Shown: in pieces, positions 23,067 through 35,509 of the stretch
How the letters are laid out: every line of letters begins with the position of its first letter
How positions within the stretch are numbered: the first letter of the stretch is position 1
Origin: Berberis thunbergii
Taxonomy: Eukaryota; Streptophyta; Magnoliopsida; Ranunculales; Berberidaceae
Direction of reading: 5' to 3'
DNA: 64,000 bases
Assembly (NCBI GenBank): GCA_003290165.1
Contig: QNQO01000455.1
Coordinates: 620,001-684,000 of the forward strand
Notes under the pieces: generated by a model
The model's database searches: none
The model's input: only the letters and a program-made list of their open reading frames with translations
What the model was told of the DNA's origin: nothing
Made by a program: the position numbers and the translations under genes

Positions 23067-23258
23067 TGTTAACTTTCATAAGAAGTTATAGAGAAAGTTT
23101 ACTTGAATTCATTGATTGCATATGTACAATTTACAATTGTTTATATAGACAGACAAAGTATAGTGACTTACTGTCAAAAACAGACTCATAACAAACTTCC
23201 TAACAACATATGAACTGCCTTACTAATAACCATAGCTAATAGCTAAGTATGTTTAACA
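23067..23258 (-). repeat. Copia-3 3' LTR (outer left)
   Basis: 192 bp. It differs from the right LTR by about five substitutions and three small indels. Its last 149 bases plus 34 bp of internal sequence are repeated at 30778-30960. Confidence 0.9.
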
Positions 23259-23292
23259 CCCCCCTTCAAATTAAGCGTAGAGGCATCAACTA

Positions 23293-23331
23293 AAATCCTA
23301 AATCCTAATAGCTAAATTAAGTATATTTTAG
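23293..23331. other. Scrambled filler at the left junction of the 7.5-kb insertion
   Basis: About 39 bp between the Copia-3 sequence and the inserted block. It is built of short pieces that also occur close by: AAATCCTA twice, AATAGCTAA (as at 23236-23246), AATTAAG (as at 23269-23275) and TATATTTTAG (as at 23441-23452). This looks like templated filler from end-joining repair. The right junction has a shorter filler (30771-30777) repeating CAATACC from 30741. Confidence 0.6.
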
Positions 23332-26300
23332 GATTTTCGAGAAAAACAAAATCCTAAAATCCACGTAGGATTATCCGTTTCCTCAAAACTCAGGACGTGA
23401 AATTCAATAACAACAGACACATTTAGCAGCAAAGACAAAATATATTTTAGAAAATAAAAACAAACTAAAAATTTTAATAAAACTCTAACCAGAAAATACT
23501 GATGTCGCTAGCCCCACTAGCGGAACTCCCGTAACGCTGCTCAAAAGTCTCTGAACTTGAAAAGCTAATCGGCTACATTCCCAAAGGAATGTACCCAAGA
23601 AGCAAAAGCTCACTTGGGTCAGCAATAAAGCTGGTGTAAAAAATCTTCATTCCAAAAATCAATAAAATCGCACGTGATGAACATCAAACGAAACAAAAAC
23701 AACAAACAATCACACCAATAGGTAGTTCCTCCACGAGGCAAAGGTGTGATACAAGAAAACACAGTCCAAAGAATTTAGTTCCTCAACGAGGCAATCATAT
23801 CATCATCCTAATATGTAAATATGCATTTACCTGTACTTACCCTATAGGAGTTGACTATGGCAAGTCGGACATGCAGAAATATTAGTGGACTTGCCATCCT
23901 GCATAAAAAGAATTAGAAACAATACAACGTCATTTATTCTTTTTATTTGAATTAGGTTCATCTTATTAACGGATTGATCACTTAGACGATACCACATTCG
24001 CACCACCTCCGTGCCGAACATACATGCCCGTATGCCTCTCTCATATAAAGGAGGACTACTCCGTCATCCATGCCTAAGTGGGGACATCACATACAGGTAT
24101 GCATCGCGGATACCCCTAACTATATGAGTACCAAAAGCCACCCTTGGGCTATCAATGCGCATAAACTCACGTCACATTTTTGACGGATAAAAGATCAAAG
24201 CCTATTTTAGGCATACAAACTCACCACATTTCCGCAAGACTAACCCGAAGGTTATTTTAGTTTCTCTAATAAGAAATGGGTGCCCCAACTCCGCAAGACG
24301 ACCCATGGTCATTTAGTTTCTCTAGTAAGAGAGGGGAAATCATAAACAAAAGAGATGTGGTAGTTCTAAGTGATACAAGCCCAAGTGTTTTATATTTTCA
24401 GAAATCCAGGTTTACCAATATCATTTATTTTTTATCATTCAGAATTTCTCCACAATGACATTTTGTCATACATAAATTGATTCACAATCTATTCACCCAC
24501 ATTTTTGGGGAAAACATAGCATATACATCAATCATGCTTTATAACAACATGGCAATCATGCCACTCCTTTATTCAAATATCTCAATTCTTCATAATGCAT
24601 AAACAAGTCAATATGCATACAAATCTCCAAATTTATCACAATGCATTAATATTCATCAACCATTCAAACACCAACCAAACAAAGTCACACCCAATCAATA
24701 AAATGATAAACATGGGTGACCCCGAACATGAACCCAGCAAGCTAGGAAAATCTCACACATCAGTTGGATCACAAATATTGGAGAGCCAACATTTGCAACA
24801 CAAAACACCACAAATAAGGCAATCTCATTCTCAACAATGTCTAAAATCTAACAATTGGATTTCCTGAAATGAAACTCGTCATTTCCATACAAGCAATATA
24901 CATACAGTATACTGAATTGCTCATCCAAAGAGATAAAGAGCTAAAAGTTTCACTTACACCTTACACCCAAAACAATTGAAATGGAATTTAAATCAGGCAA
25001 TATAAAAAGCCTAAGAATCCAATCCAAAATCATCAAGGACACACAAATACCGGATATCACACCGTCAAACCAAAAATCCAAATCATAACCACACATCCTC
25101 GCAACAAAACTCACAAACCCCATCATCAAATCCTCACAAATACAATCACTAATTCAGTCAAGAAACAAGGATTTGCAAAATACATAAGAAAACTCACAGT
25201 AAAAGAGGAAGAATGAAGAAAACTCACAGATTTTAAATCTTATGGCGTCCACACCATTCGACAAAGCCGCCAACACCATTCGCAATTACATCCTTAAGAA
25301 CATCCGGAAGAACCCTCCAAAACTCAGCAACAAACTCGGCACCTTGCTTTCTCAGCGTGCAAGCCAAAACACCTCTTTCATCTCACTCCAACTGTAATCA
25401 TTACACCTTTCTCCTCATTTTATTTTTTTTATTTCTCTGTGGGTTTGATGTGTGTCCTTCCTTTCTTTCAACCCCAACTTTATCTATTTATACAAGTCAC
25501 CTTCTTGGAACCCAAACTGTCAATCACAATCACTACTCTCTTTACTTCTTCTATCCCTCCCTTTTGATGCTAGTATAGATGGATTGTTCTTCAAATGTTC
25601 ACAACTAGGTGAGAACTCTTCAACCTCTCATATCTTTAAAGAACTTACTGGCTTTAACAACCTGACCATCCTTATACAGACCATATATTAAAGCCATATA
25701 AGTCACATTATTTGGAGAACAAAATCTACCATCAAGATCACCATTTCCACTTAATTTGGAATGCCAATTCTCTGCGAACAGTTTGATTACATCATGGCTT
25801 CTCCCTTCCTTGCACAACTCATCGATGAGGCAAGTAAGGGTGAAAACATTCGGAGTGATACCTGTCTCCATCATCTCCGTGTAAAGCCGGAATGCCTTTT
25901 TCAAGTTACAGACTTTCAAGTACCCATCAATCAAGGCTGTAGAAGCAATTACATCAGGCACAAGACCTTTAATGAGCATTTCCGTGTAAGTACTCATTGC
26001 ACCGTCCATATTCTTCTGCTTACAATACCCACTGATTAAAGTAGTAGAAGTAATAACATCAAGCTCAATACCTAACTTAGATAACTGAACAAAGTAATCT
26101 TTTGCTTTTCCAAGTTCACCAACCCGACAAAACCCATTGATCGAGATACTAAATGTTACAAAATTTGGCTTCAACCCCTCTCCCAATAACTCCTTATACA
26201 TTTCAAGTGCTTTTCCCATGTTAGCATTTTTGCTATATCCATCAATCAAAGCATTGTAAGTGTAAATATTGGGATTCACCTGACATCCCTTTATCCTTCT

Positions 26301-27537
26301 AAACAACCCCTCGGCTTCATCAATCTTACTCTCCTTGCATAAACCATGTATGAGTGTGGTGTAAGTCACAACTGTTGGCTCAATATTCTTCCCAATCATT
26401 TCATCAAACAAGCACTTGCTTTTCGAATGTCACCTTGATTACAACAAGCATTGATCAGAGTAGTATAAGTAACTACATTCGCAGTAACCCCACAAGATAA
26501 CATGTTTTATAAACTTCCCAAAGGGATTCAAATCTACCCTTTATCACAAACCCATGTAAAAGAGCATTGCAATCTCAATGAATTTCTTCTCATTGACCGT
26601 CATACGCCAAGTGTTAGCCATCCTCTGTTCCATCTTTCAGTCTTCAAGAAGATAACAAGTACAATACCAGCAAGGAAAGTGATCACCATAAGAGAGTTAA
26701 GAATTGAAAACCAATTTACCTTCGACCCCTCCATCTTCAGATTGAAGAATCAAACAATAAACCAATATCCAGATCTTAAATTGATCCAAAAACCCCATTA
26801 TGAACCAATTTATGAATCGATTTCTCTCAGATCTGGAGAACCCCGGATATCAAAATGGAGTGACAAGCCAAGATCTAGAAGGAGATACGATCCGAAGAAG
26901 ATATGATCCGAAGAAGCCGAGATTCTTCTTGAGATTTCACTTTCAATGTTGGCTGTCTATTTTACAAAAACGAGGGAAGAAACTGTGATAAACAGAGGGG
27001 AGCATTGAAAGCTCTGTTGTATTTGGAGATATAAGAAGAAGAAGAAAGGAAGGATTTAGGGCAAATCATAGAGAGATTGCAACAGCAACAACACAGGTAT
27101 TGCTTCTTCCTTTTTCCTCTTCTTCTTCTCCTTCCCTTCTCTTTTCTTCCCTCTTCCTTTCAGAGACAGTCGCCCTCTCGTGTTGATCGCCGTGTTGTGA
27201 GAGCAGAGAAGGAAGCCACCACAAATTACAGAGTTCGTCGCCATTCAAAAAACCCCCTCATCGAAATCTCGCAACCACAAATCGCAATCACTCACAGTCC
27301 CATCGCCACCATTGAGAAGAAAAACACAAGGAAAGAAGAAAAAGAGAAAAGAAAATAGGTTTTCTTCCCCTTTATAGGGTGGGTGGTTATTCGCCCCCAC
27401 TAACATTCTGAGAGCATCCGCCTTTTAACTCACTAAATAAAACCTTAATTTCGAAATTCACATTCAATTAAATTTAACCCTATTTTATTTAATTCAAAAT
27501 AAAATAAACTAGGTTTATGAAATTCAGGGGTGTTACA
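23332..27537 (-). repeat. Putative long LTR (left), with promoter-like region
   Basis: On the minus strand it starts TGTAACACCCCTG at 27537. CCCTATAAAGGGG (about 27366-27379) is a good TATA box, followed by a CT-rich leader (27080-27330). It then holds a PPR coding fragment (25600-26600). It ends in ATTTTGTTTTTCTCGAAAATC at 23332, lacking the terminal GGGGCGTGACA. A small plus-strand frame at about 25242-25395 (MASTPFDKAANTIRNYI) is of unknown meaning. Confidence 0.45.
25600..26600 (-). pseudogene. P-class pentatricopeptide-repeat protein fragment, copy 1
   Basis: PPR proteins bind organellar RNA, one base per 35-residue repeat. The minus-strand frame 26411-25620 encodes about seven P-type repeats with signatures such as VVTYTTLIHGLCKE, NIYTYNALIDGYSK and FVTFSISINGFCR. 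Upstream of 26411 another frame carries ANVVTYTTLINACC and NALLHGF, so one base is missing near 26415. The N-terminal repeats and any targeting peptide are not visible, and the C-terminus stops after SKFFKDMRG. It resembles Arabidopsis At5g61400-type proteins from memory only. Likely a captured, broken gene. Confidence 0.82.
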
Positions 27538-28032
27538 TTATACACACGTTAAATGGAATCTCGTCCCGAGATTCGGATGGTAAGACAGTTAACTGAATTT
27601 CGAAAAATACTAGTTGTCAAACAAAAGAAGATTTTGAAACACACTTTCAATTGAATTTTAGAAACATAAATTATTTATTGTTATTGGAAAAGTAGGGGTG
27701 TTACATTATATACAACTCAAAAGGAATCTCGTCCCGAGATTCACGGAAAGTGTTAAGTGAACCCTACGGATATCAAAAGCCCTAGAAAGAAAACAATACG
27801 AAATAATGTCACACAAATATCAGAATTATAAATAAGATTACTCGCACACACACATGTCAATGAAGCCTCATCATGAGGTTCAAGAAGAAAATAAAACAAA
27901 ACTAAAGTTTCCAAGGTTCGCCCTTGTCACTTCATCTTAAGACTTCTAAACTCATACACACCCATATCCACATTCCGAGGATCACCTAGACTCTACCCCA
28001 GCCTAGGCTAACCAAATGCTCTGATACCAAAC
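27538..28032 (-). other. Short internal remnant of the long-LTR element
   Basis: On the minus strand it begins with the primer-binding site GTTTGGTATCAGAGC (about 28018-28032). It contains two copies of TCTCGGGACGAGATTCC (near 27560 and 27735), each followed by ATGTAACACCCC. This suggests one LTR start was duplicated or two elements are nested. No coding domain is visible. Confidence 0.5.
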
Positions 28033-30770
28033 TGTCACGCCCCGATTTTCGAGAAAAACAAAATCCTAAAATCCACGTAGGATTATCCGTTTCCTCAAAA
28101 CTCGGGACGTGAAATTCAATAACAACAGAGACATTTAGCAGCAAAGACAAAATATATTTTAGAAAATAGGAACAAACTAAAAATTTTAATAAAACTCTAA
28201 CCAAAAAATACTGATGTCGCTAGCCCCACTAGCGGAACTCCCGTAACGCTGCTCAAAAGTCTCTGAACTTGAAAAGCTAATCGGCTACATTCCCAAAGGA
28301 ATGTACCCAAGAAGCAAAAGCTCACTTGGGTTAGCAATAAAGCTGGTTTGAGAAATCTTCATTCCAAAAATCAATAAAATCGCACGTGATGAACATCAAA
28401 CGAAACACAAACAACAAACAATCACACCAATAGGTAGTTCTTCCACGAGGCAAAGGTGTGATACAAGAAAACACAGTCCAAAGAATTTAGTTCCTCAACG
28501 AGGCAATCATATCATCATCCTAATATGTAAATATGCATTTACCTGTACTTACCCTATAGGAGTTGACTATGGCAAGTCGGACCTGCAGAAATATTAGTGG
28601 ACTTGCCATCCTGCATAAAAAGAATTAGAAACAATACAACGTCATTTATTCTTTTTATTTGAATTAGGTTCATCTTATTAACGGATTGATCACTTAGACG
28701 ATACCACATTCGCACCACCTCCGTGCCGAACATACATGCCCGTATGCCTCTCTCATATAAAGGAGGACTACTCCGTCATCCATGCCTAAGTGGGGACATC
28801 ACATACAGGCATGCATCACGGATACCCCTAACTATATGAGTACCAAAAGCCACCCTTGGGCTATCAATGCGCATAAACTCACGTCACATTTTTGACGGAT
28901 AAAAGATCAAAGCCTATTTTAGGCATACAAACTCACCACATTTCCGCAAGACTAACCTGAAGGTTATTTTAGTTTCTCTAGTAAGAAATGGGTGCCCCAA
29001 CTCCGCAAGACGACCCATGGTCATTTAGTTTCTCTAGTAAGAGAGGGGAAATCATAAACAAAAGAGATGTGGTAGTTCTAAGTGATACAAGCCCAAGTGT
29101 TTTATATTTTCAGAAATCCAGGTTTACCAATATCATTTATTTTTTATCATTCAGAATTTCTCCACAATGACATTTTGTCATACATAAATTGATTCACAAT
29201 CTATTCACCCACATTTTTGGGGAAAACATAGCATATACATCAATCATGCTTTATAACAACATGGCAATCATGCCACTCCTTTATTCAAATATCTCAATTC
29301 TTCATAATGCATAAACAAGTCAATATGCATACAAATCTCCAAATTTATCACAATGCATTAATATTCATCAACCATTCAAACACCAACCAAACAAAGTCAC
29401 ACCCAATCAATAAAATGATAAACATGGGTGACCCCGAACATGAACCCAGCAAGCTAGGAAAATCTCACACATCAGTTGGATCACAAATATTGGAGAGCCA
29501 ACATTTGCAACACAAAACACCACAAATAAGGCAATCTCATTCTCAACAATGTCTAAAATCTAACAATTGGATTTCCTGAAATGAAACTCGTCATTTCCAT
29601 ACAAGCAATATACATACAGTATACTGAATTGCTCATCCAAAGAGATAAAGAGCTAAAAGTTTCACTTACACCTTACACCCAAAACAATTGAAATGGAATT
29701 TAAATCAGGCAATATAAAAAGCCTAAGAATCCAATCCAAAATCATCAAGGACACACAAATACCGGATATCACACCGTCAAACCAAAAATCCAAATCATAA
29801 CCACACATCCTCGCAACAAAACTCACAAACCCCATCATCAAATCCTCACAAATACAATCACTAATTCAGTCAAGAAACAAGGATTTGCAAAATACAAGAA
29901 ATAAGAAAACTCACAGTAAAAGAGGAAGAATGAAGAAAACTCACAGATTTTAAATCTTATGGCGTCCACACCATTCGACAAAGCCGCCAACACCATTCGC
30001 AATTACATCCTTAAGAACATCCGGAAGAACCCTCCAAAACTCAGCAACAAACTCGGCACCTTGCTTTCTCAGCGTGCAAGCCAAAAACACCTCTTTCATC
30101 TCACTCCAACTGTAATCATTACACCTCTCTCCTCATTTTATTTTTTTTATTTCTCTATGGGTTTGATGTGTGTCCTTCCTTTCTTTCAACCCCAACTTTA
30201 TCTATTTATACAAGTCACCTTCTTGGAACCCAAACTGTCAATCACAATCACTACTCTCTTTACTTCTTCTATCCCTCCCTTTTGATGCTAGTATAGATGG
30301 ATTGTTCTTCAAATGTTCACAACCAGGTGAGAACTCTTCAACCTCTCATATCTTTAAAGAACTTACTGGCTTTAACAACCTGACCATCCTTATACAGACC
30401 ATATATTAAAGCCATATAAGTCACATTATTTGGAGAACAAAATCTACCATCAAGATCCCCATTTCCACTTAATTTGGAATGCCAATTCTCTGCGAACAGT
30501 TTGATTACATCATGGCTTCTCCCTTCCTTGCACAACCCATCGATGAGGCAAGTAAGGGTGGAAACATTCGGAGTGATACCTGTCTCCATCATCTCCGTTT
30601 AAAGCCGGAATGCCTTTTTCAAGTTACAGACTTTCAAGTACCCATCAATCAAGGCTGTAGAAGCAATTACATCAGGCACAAGACCTTTAATGAGCATTTC
30701 CGTGTAAGTACTCATTGCACCGTCCATATTCTTCTGCTTACAATACCCACTGATTAAAGAAGTAGAAGTA
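28033..30770 (-). repeat. Putative long LTR (right), truncated
   Basis: Copy of 23332-26052 with only scattered substitutions and tiny indels. It is cut inside the PPR fragment at 30770, so the part equivalent to 26053-27537 is missing. Confidence 0.6.
30338..30770 (-). pseudogene. PPR fragment, copy 2 (truncated)
   Basis: Duplicate of 25620-26052. A TAA at 30599-30601 interrupts the frame where copy 1 has TAC (Tyr). The fragment ends at the junction with the duplicated Copia-3 LTR. Confidence 0.82.
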
Positions 30771-30777
30771 CAATACC

Positions 30778-30960
30778 CATTGATTGCAAATGTACAATTT
30801 ACAATTGTTTATATAGACAGACAAAGTATAGTGACTTACTGTCAAAAACAGACTCATAACAAACTTCCTAACAACATATGAACTGCCTTACTAATAACCA
30901 TAGCTAATAGCTAAGTATGTTTAACACCCCCCTTCAAATTAAGCGTAGAGGCATCAACTA
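30778..30960 (-). repeat. 183-bp duplicate of the Copia-3 LTR end and adjoining internal sequence
   Basis: Matches 23110-23292 base for base except one position seen by eye (GCAAATG versus GCATATG). The equal length with no indels shows a recent event. It is far longer than any transposase or integrase target duplication, so it points to repair of a widely staggered break. Confidence 0.88.
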
Positions 30961-30963
30961 CAC

Positions 30964-33900
30964 TTAGTTTGTGACGAAGCAACAGGAACCTGGTATTGCC
31001 AAGAGCTTTAGTAAAACATCAACAACCTGTTCAGCAGCAGGAATGTGATGAACATGAATAAGCTTGCGAGCAACCTTCTCACGCACAAAATAAACATCAA
31101 TCTCAATGTGCTTAGTCCTAGAGTGAAGTACAGGATTGGCACTAAGCATCACGGTACTCTTGTTGTCACACCAGATAGCAAGAGTAGAACAATCAATTTT
31201 CAGTTCATGAAATAAATATCTCAACCAAGTAAGTTCAGCCGTAACAGACGCAAGGCTTCTATACTCTGTTTCAGTACTACTCCTGGATACAACACTCTGT
31301 TTCTTTGATGACCAAGAAATGAGATTAGCTCCCAGATAGACACAATACCCAGATGTAGACCTTCGATCATTAGGATCTGATGCCCAGTCGGCATCACAAA
31401 AACAAGATAGGTGAAAAGAAGGGGTAGGACTGATATGAAGACCAAGATTAGGAGTAGCCTTGAGATAACGCAAAATTCTTTTCACCACCCGCCAATGTGA
31501 CTCAAGGGGATTCTGCATGAATTGACAAACACGATTCACTGAATAAGCAAGTTCTGGTCTGGTGATGGTTGCATATTGGAGAGCACCAAGAATGCTTCGA
31601 TATAATTGCACATTTCTGACTGGATCACTCCCAGTAGCAAACAATTTTTCACCACTGCTCATGGGAGTGGGCAAACGATCAGCATATTGCATTTTAGCAC
31701 GACACAATAGATCAGTGATATATTTCGACTGGGATAAAAACAGTCCATTCTTAGTATGTTGAACCTGAATCCTAAGGAAGTAATGAACTAGTCCCAAATT
31801 CTTCAAGGAAAATTGAGCATTCAATTGATGAATGATCTGAGAAACAGTATGTGGATCAGCTCCAGTAACTAGGATGTCATCGATATACACCAGAAGAAAA
31901 ATTGGAGATGAAGAATGTCTGATGAACAAAGATGAATCAGACGTAGGAGACACAAAACCAAACTGTAGAAGGGTATGCCTGAGTTTATCAAACCAAGCCC
32001 GAGGAGCCTGCTTGAGGCCATATAACGCCTTATGAAGTTTACACACGACAGTAGGGCGAGAAGGATCAATGAACCCAGGAGGTTGCATCATGTAGACTTC
32101 TTCCTGTAGATCTCCATTAAAAAACGCATTATTGACGTCTAGTTGAAAGACTGACCACCCATATGTGACTGCCACTGAGAGCACGACCCTGATTGTAGTT
32201 GGTTTAACAACCGGACTGAAGGTTTCAGCATAATCAAACCCAGTCACTTGTTGAAATCCACGAGCCACCAATCGAGCTTTGTATCTATGTACTGATCCAT
32301 CAGCATTCTCTTTGACCTTAAACAACCACTTACAACCAACAACTGATCTATGCTGTGGAAGATCAACCAAGGACCATGTATCATTTCTCATCAATGCTAG
32401 ATACTCATCTTGCATAGCAGAGAACCAGTGAGGAGTATCTAAAGCTTCAATCAGACTTGCAGGTTCAGTTGAAGTCAAGTATACTTTGGGCTTGTCGATA
32501 CTAGCCTTAGACCTAGTAACCATAGGATGGCCAAAAGCAATTCTAGGAGTAACATGCGTAATAGGTGGATCAACATTAGAAGCAACATTAGAAGTATCAT
32601 TATGATCAGCATTGGAAGCAACATTAGGAGCAGGACTAGAATGGTCAGAATGACTGGAACTAGCATTAGGACTAGCATGTAGAATAGGACTAGGACCAGG
32701 ATGAGCAGAATATGTAAAGACATGACCCAATGGGCTATGTCAAGAAGCAGGTGGTGCATAAAAGTTAATAACAGCAATAGTATTAGTAGTAGAATAGAGA
32801 CCAGGGGAGGATGAATTAGTACTCCATTTTGAATAAGGAAAATGATTCTCATTAAACAACACATCACGAGAGATGTAAAGGCGACCAGTGGATGACATGC
32901 ACTTATACCCTTTGTGTTGAGAACTATACCGAAGAAACACACATTCAACTGACCTGAACTGGAGTTTATTAGAGTTGTAGGGTCTTGTGTTAGGAAAACA
33001 AAAACACCAGAAAACCTTTAGATTGTGATAATCAGGAACCTTATGGTAAAGAGTTTCATAAGGAGATTGTCCCTTAAGAACAATAAATGGAACACGGTTG
33101 AGAAGAAAAACTGAGGTGTGAACTGCTTCATCCCAGAATTTTAGGGGAAGTGAATCATGTGCAAGAAGTGTTATGGCTGACTCAACAATGTGGCAATGTT
33201 TTCTTTCAGCAACGCCATTTTGTTGATGAGTAGTGGGGCAAGCAAGACGATGGGATATACCATGCCGACTGAGAAACTTCGAAAAAGATCTATATTCTCC
33301 TCCCCAATCTGACTGAACACATTTGATTGGAAGTCCAAACTCTAATTCAACCTGAGCCTTGAACTTAATGAAAGTAGGATAGGCATCAGATTTGTTTTGC
33401 AACAGGAAAACCCACGTAAAACGACTAAAGGCATCAATGAAGTGTATGTAATATTTGTAACCACAAGAAGATATAGTTGAAGCAGGACCCCATAGATCAG
33501 TGTGTATAAGTTCTAATGGCTTAGTATACACAGTAGAAGAGTTGAAAAAAGGAAGTTTATGAATCTTACCCAAGCAACAGGAAGAACAGATATCCATATT
33601 GACATTATTTGGAACAACAATATTACAATTTGTATGAATCTTTTGTACAAAAGGAAATAAGGGATGACCAAATCTAGCATGCCAAATGGACAAGGAAGAA
33701 GATGACTTAGACACAGTTGTATTTAGACAAGCATTGGAGCAAACTGGAATGTTTTGATATCTATTTACTGAACTACTGATTGAACTACATGCTGAAGTAT
33801 TTGTTGAGCTACATGCTGAAGTATTTGCTGAGCTACTATCTGATCTACTGACTGAACTGGAATGCATGCTAGAATTGCTGGAAGAACTATTGATTGGAAT

Positions 33901-35445
33901 GCATTGAGATGTTGGCTGGGAATTGATAATGGAATGCACAGACTTGGAACTAGGGAGAGGCATAGACGGAAACACATAGAGACCGTTCTTAAGTTTCCCT
34001 TCCAAGAGGGTTTGACGTGTGACCTGATCCTTGACAAAACAGAGATCAGGATGAAATTCAAAGAAAACATTATTATCCCTAGCAAACCTAGACACACTTA
34101 AGAGATTCTTAGTTAATTTTGGAACTTGAAGAACATGTCTAAGGTGCAATATTCTTGAGGAGTTAGAAGATAAAAGAGTGGACTGACCAATATTTTCAAT
34201 ATGCAATGCAGAGCCATCTCCAACAAAAATTTGCTCATTACCATGATAAGGGATAGGATTCATCAAGTTTTGATGGTATGGAGTACAATGGTCAGTTGCT
34301 CCAGAGTCTGGATACCACCTACTATCAGTAGTCATAAAAGGAACACTTGAAGAATCAGATGAATCAGACCTCCAACTAGGATGCGTGTGCTGACTAGTAG
34401 AAGCAGAAAACACATGTCTTGGAGTTCCAAAACCAGGACAAGAGAATTGTTGAGATGAGATACTAGAACCAGAGCCAAAAGAAGAGGTCTGTGAATTGGA
34501 ATTCCACGGATTTGAGACATTACTATCAAACCTATTATAACATTTGAAGGCTACATGTCCAATTTTGCCACATATTTGACACTGAGGACGATTTGAGTTA
34601 TAACCAGATCTAGTTCCAGATGGTCGAAAACCTCTCCCAGATCTAGATCTTGCACCCCTGGGATGATATGAGGCTCTAGACTGAGGTCTCCAACCTTGTG
34701 AGATAGACACAAATGATCTAGGTGAAGGTTTGTAAGAAGAATGAACCACATTCACAGAACCAGAGATATCAAGATCTTTCATGTGTCTTTCGATTCTTGC
34801 TTCTTGAGCAAACAAAAGAGATTCAACTTTTACAACACTATAATCATCAGATCTAGAACTCACAGAGACAACAAACGTATCATATAACTGTGGTAATCCA
34901 TCAAAGATGACATTGACATGATCTTTTGGAGAGAGCTGATGTCCTACAGATGCCAATTGATCAATAATGGACTTGAGTTTCAGCAAATATTCGTTGATAG
35001 AAAGGTCTCCTTTCTTGAAATTTTGAAGATGGGTTCTAAACTGTGAGATCTTGGCTACAGTTTGTGAGTTGAAGAATGTTTCAAGAACATGCCAAATGTG
35101 TTCTGATGTTTCACATCCAACTAACCTTGTGAGTAGAGATTCTGTCATGGAGGAAATAAGCCAAGAAAACAACAATTGATCTTGTTGTTCCCAGATAAGA
35201 AAGTCTGAACTGACATTATTGTTGATTTAATTTTCAGTAGAGAGATACCGAGATGGAGGTGAAGTTTTATCAATGAACTTCTGAAGTTTATGCACTCTAA
35301 TGGTTGCCAAGACTTGTTATTTCCACAACAAATAGTTGTGTTCATTCAACTTGACAGACAGTGCATGTGTAAACATCACTGGTCTTGACTCTGTTGAAGC
35401 AGAGTTATTAAGAGGTGTAGCATTGGAAGATGTTGCATCTGCCAT
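30964..35445 (-). pseudogene. Copia-3 gag-pol polyprotein, with stops
   Basis: The ATG at 35445 gives MADATSS, matching Copia-2. Zinc knuckle CQICGKIGHVAFKC is near 34580, protease WYPDSGATDHC near 34310, and integrase runs through 33600-32950. Reverse transcriptase has YGLKQAPRAWFDKL and LLVYIDDILVTG (about 31890), and RNase H ends near 30964. Premature stops are two TAA codons near 35320 and 35225, where Copia-2 has Gln, and TGA at 32740-32742. A frameshift lies near the C-terminus (about 31020). The frame is otherwise shared through 32740. The protease-integrase linker is Ser/Asn-rich and shorter than in Copia-2. Confidence 0.9.
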
Positions 35446-35509
35446 TAGAGCTACTGAGAGAAATTGCAATGAAAAAGAAGAATAAGGAAATGAGTACGCT
35501 CTGATACCA

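Larger units (their letters stand above)
23332..30770 (-). mobile_element. Long-LTR gypsy-like derivative carrying a PPR fragment, truncated
   Basis: Two near-identical blocks, 23332-26052 and 28033/28044-30770 (offset about 4.7 kb), lie on either side of 26053-28032. On the minus strand the right block ends GGGGCGTGACA at 28033 and is followed at once by GTTTGGTATCAGAGC, a standard LTR/primer-site junction. TGTAACACCCC starts an LTR-like sequence at 27537, preceded by a CTCGGGACGAGATTCC block typical of gypsy 3' ends. The simplest reading is a left LTR of about 4.2 kb (23332-27537), an internal remnant of only about 0.5 kb, and a truncated right LTR. No gag or pol is present. A plain tandem duplication is the alternative. 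Confidence 0.5.

Noticed and set aside
24276..24458. A conserved small protein MGAPTPQDDPW... because it is identical in both copies
   Set aside because: Identity reflects recent duplication, not constraint; flanking non-coding sequence is equally similar.
27066..27248. Lys/Glu-rich minus-strand frames as small proteins
   Set aside because: They read through a CT-rich leader behind a TATA box; low-complexity composition and two overlapping frames suggest untranslated sequence.
23332..28032. Simple 4.7-kb tandem duplication as the only explanation
   Set aside because: Not excluded, but the primer-site/LTR junction at 28033 and the TGTAACACCCC start make an LTR pair a better fit; kept as the alternative in the feature text.
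30170..30409. Plus-strand frames in the duplicated block (also 24276, 24595, 25452, 28988, 29307)
   Set aside because: They are present in both copies only because the block is duplicated; they lack recognisable domains, and several run antisense to PPR coding or through LTR-like sequence.
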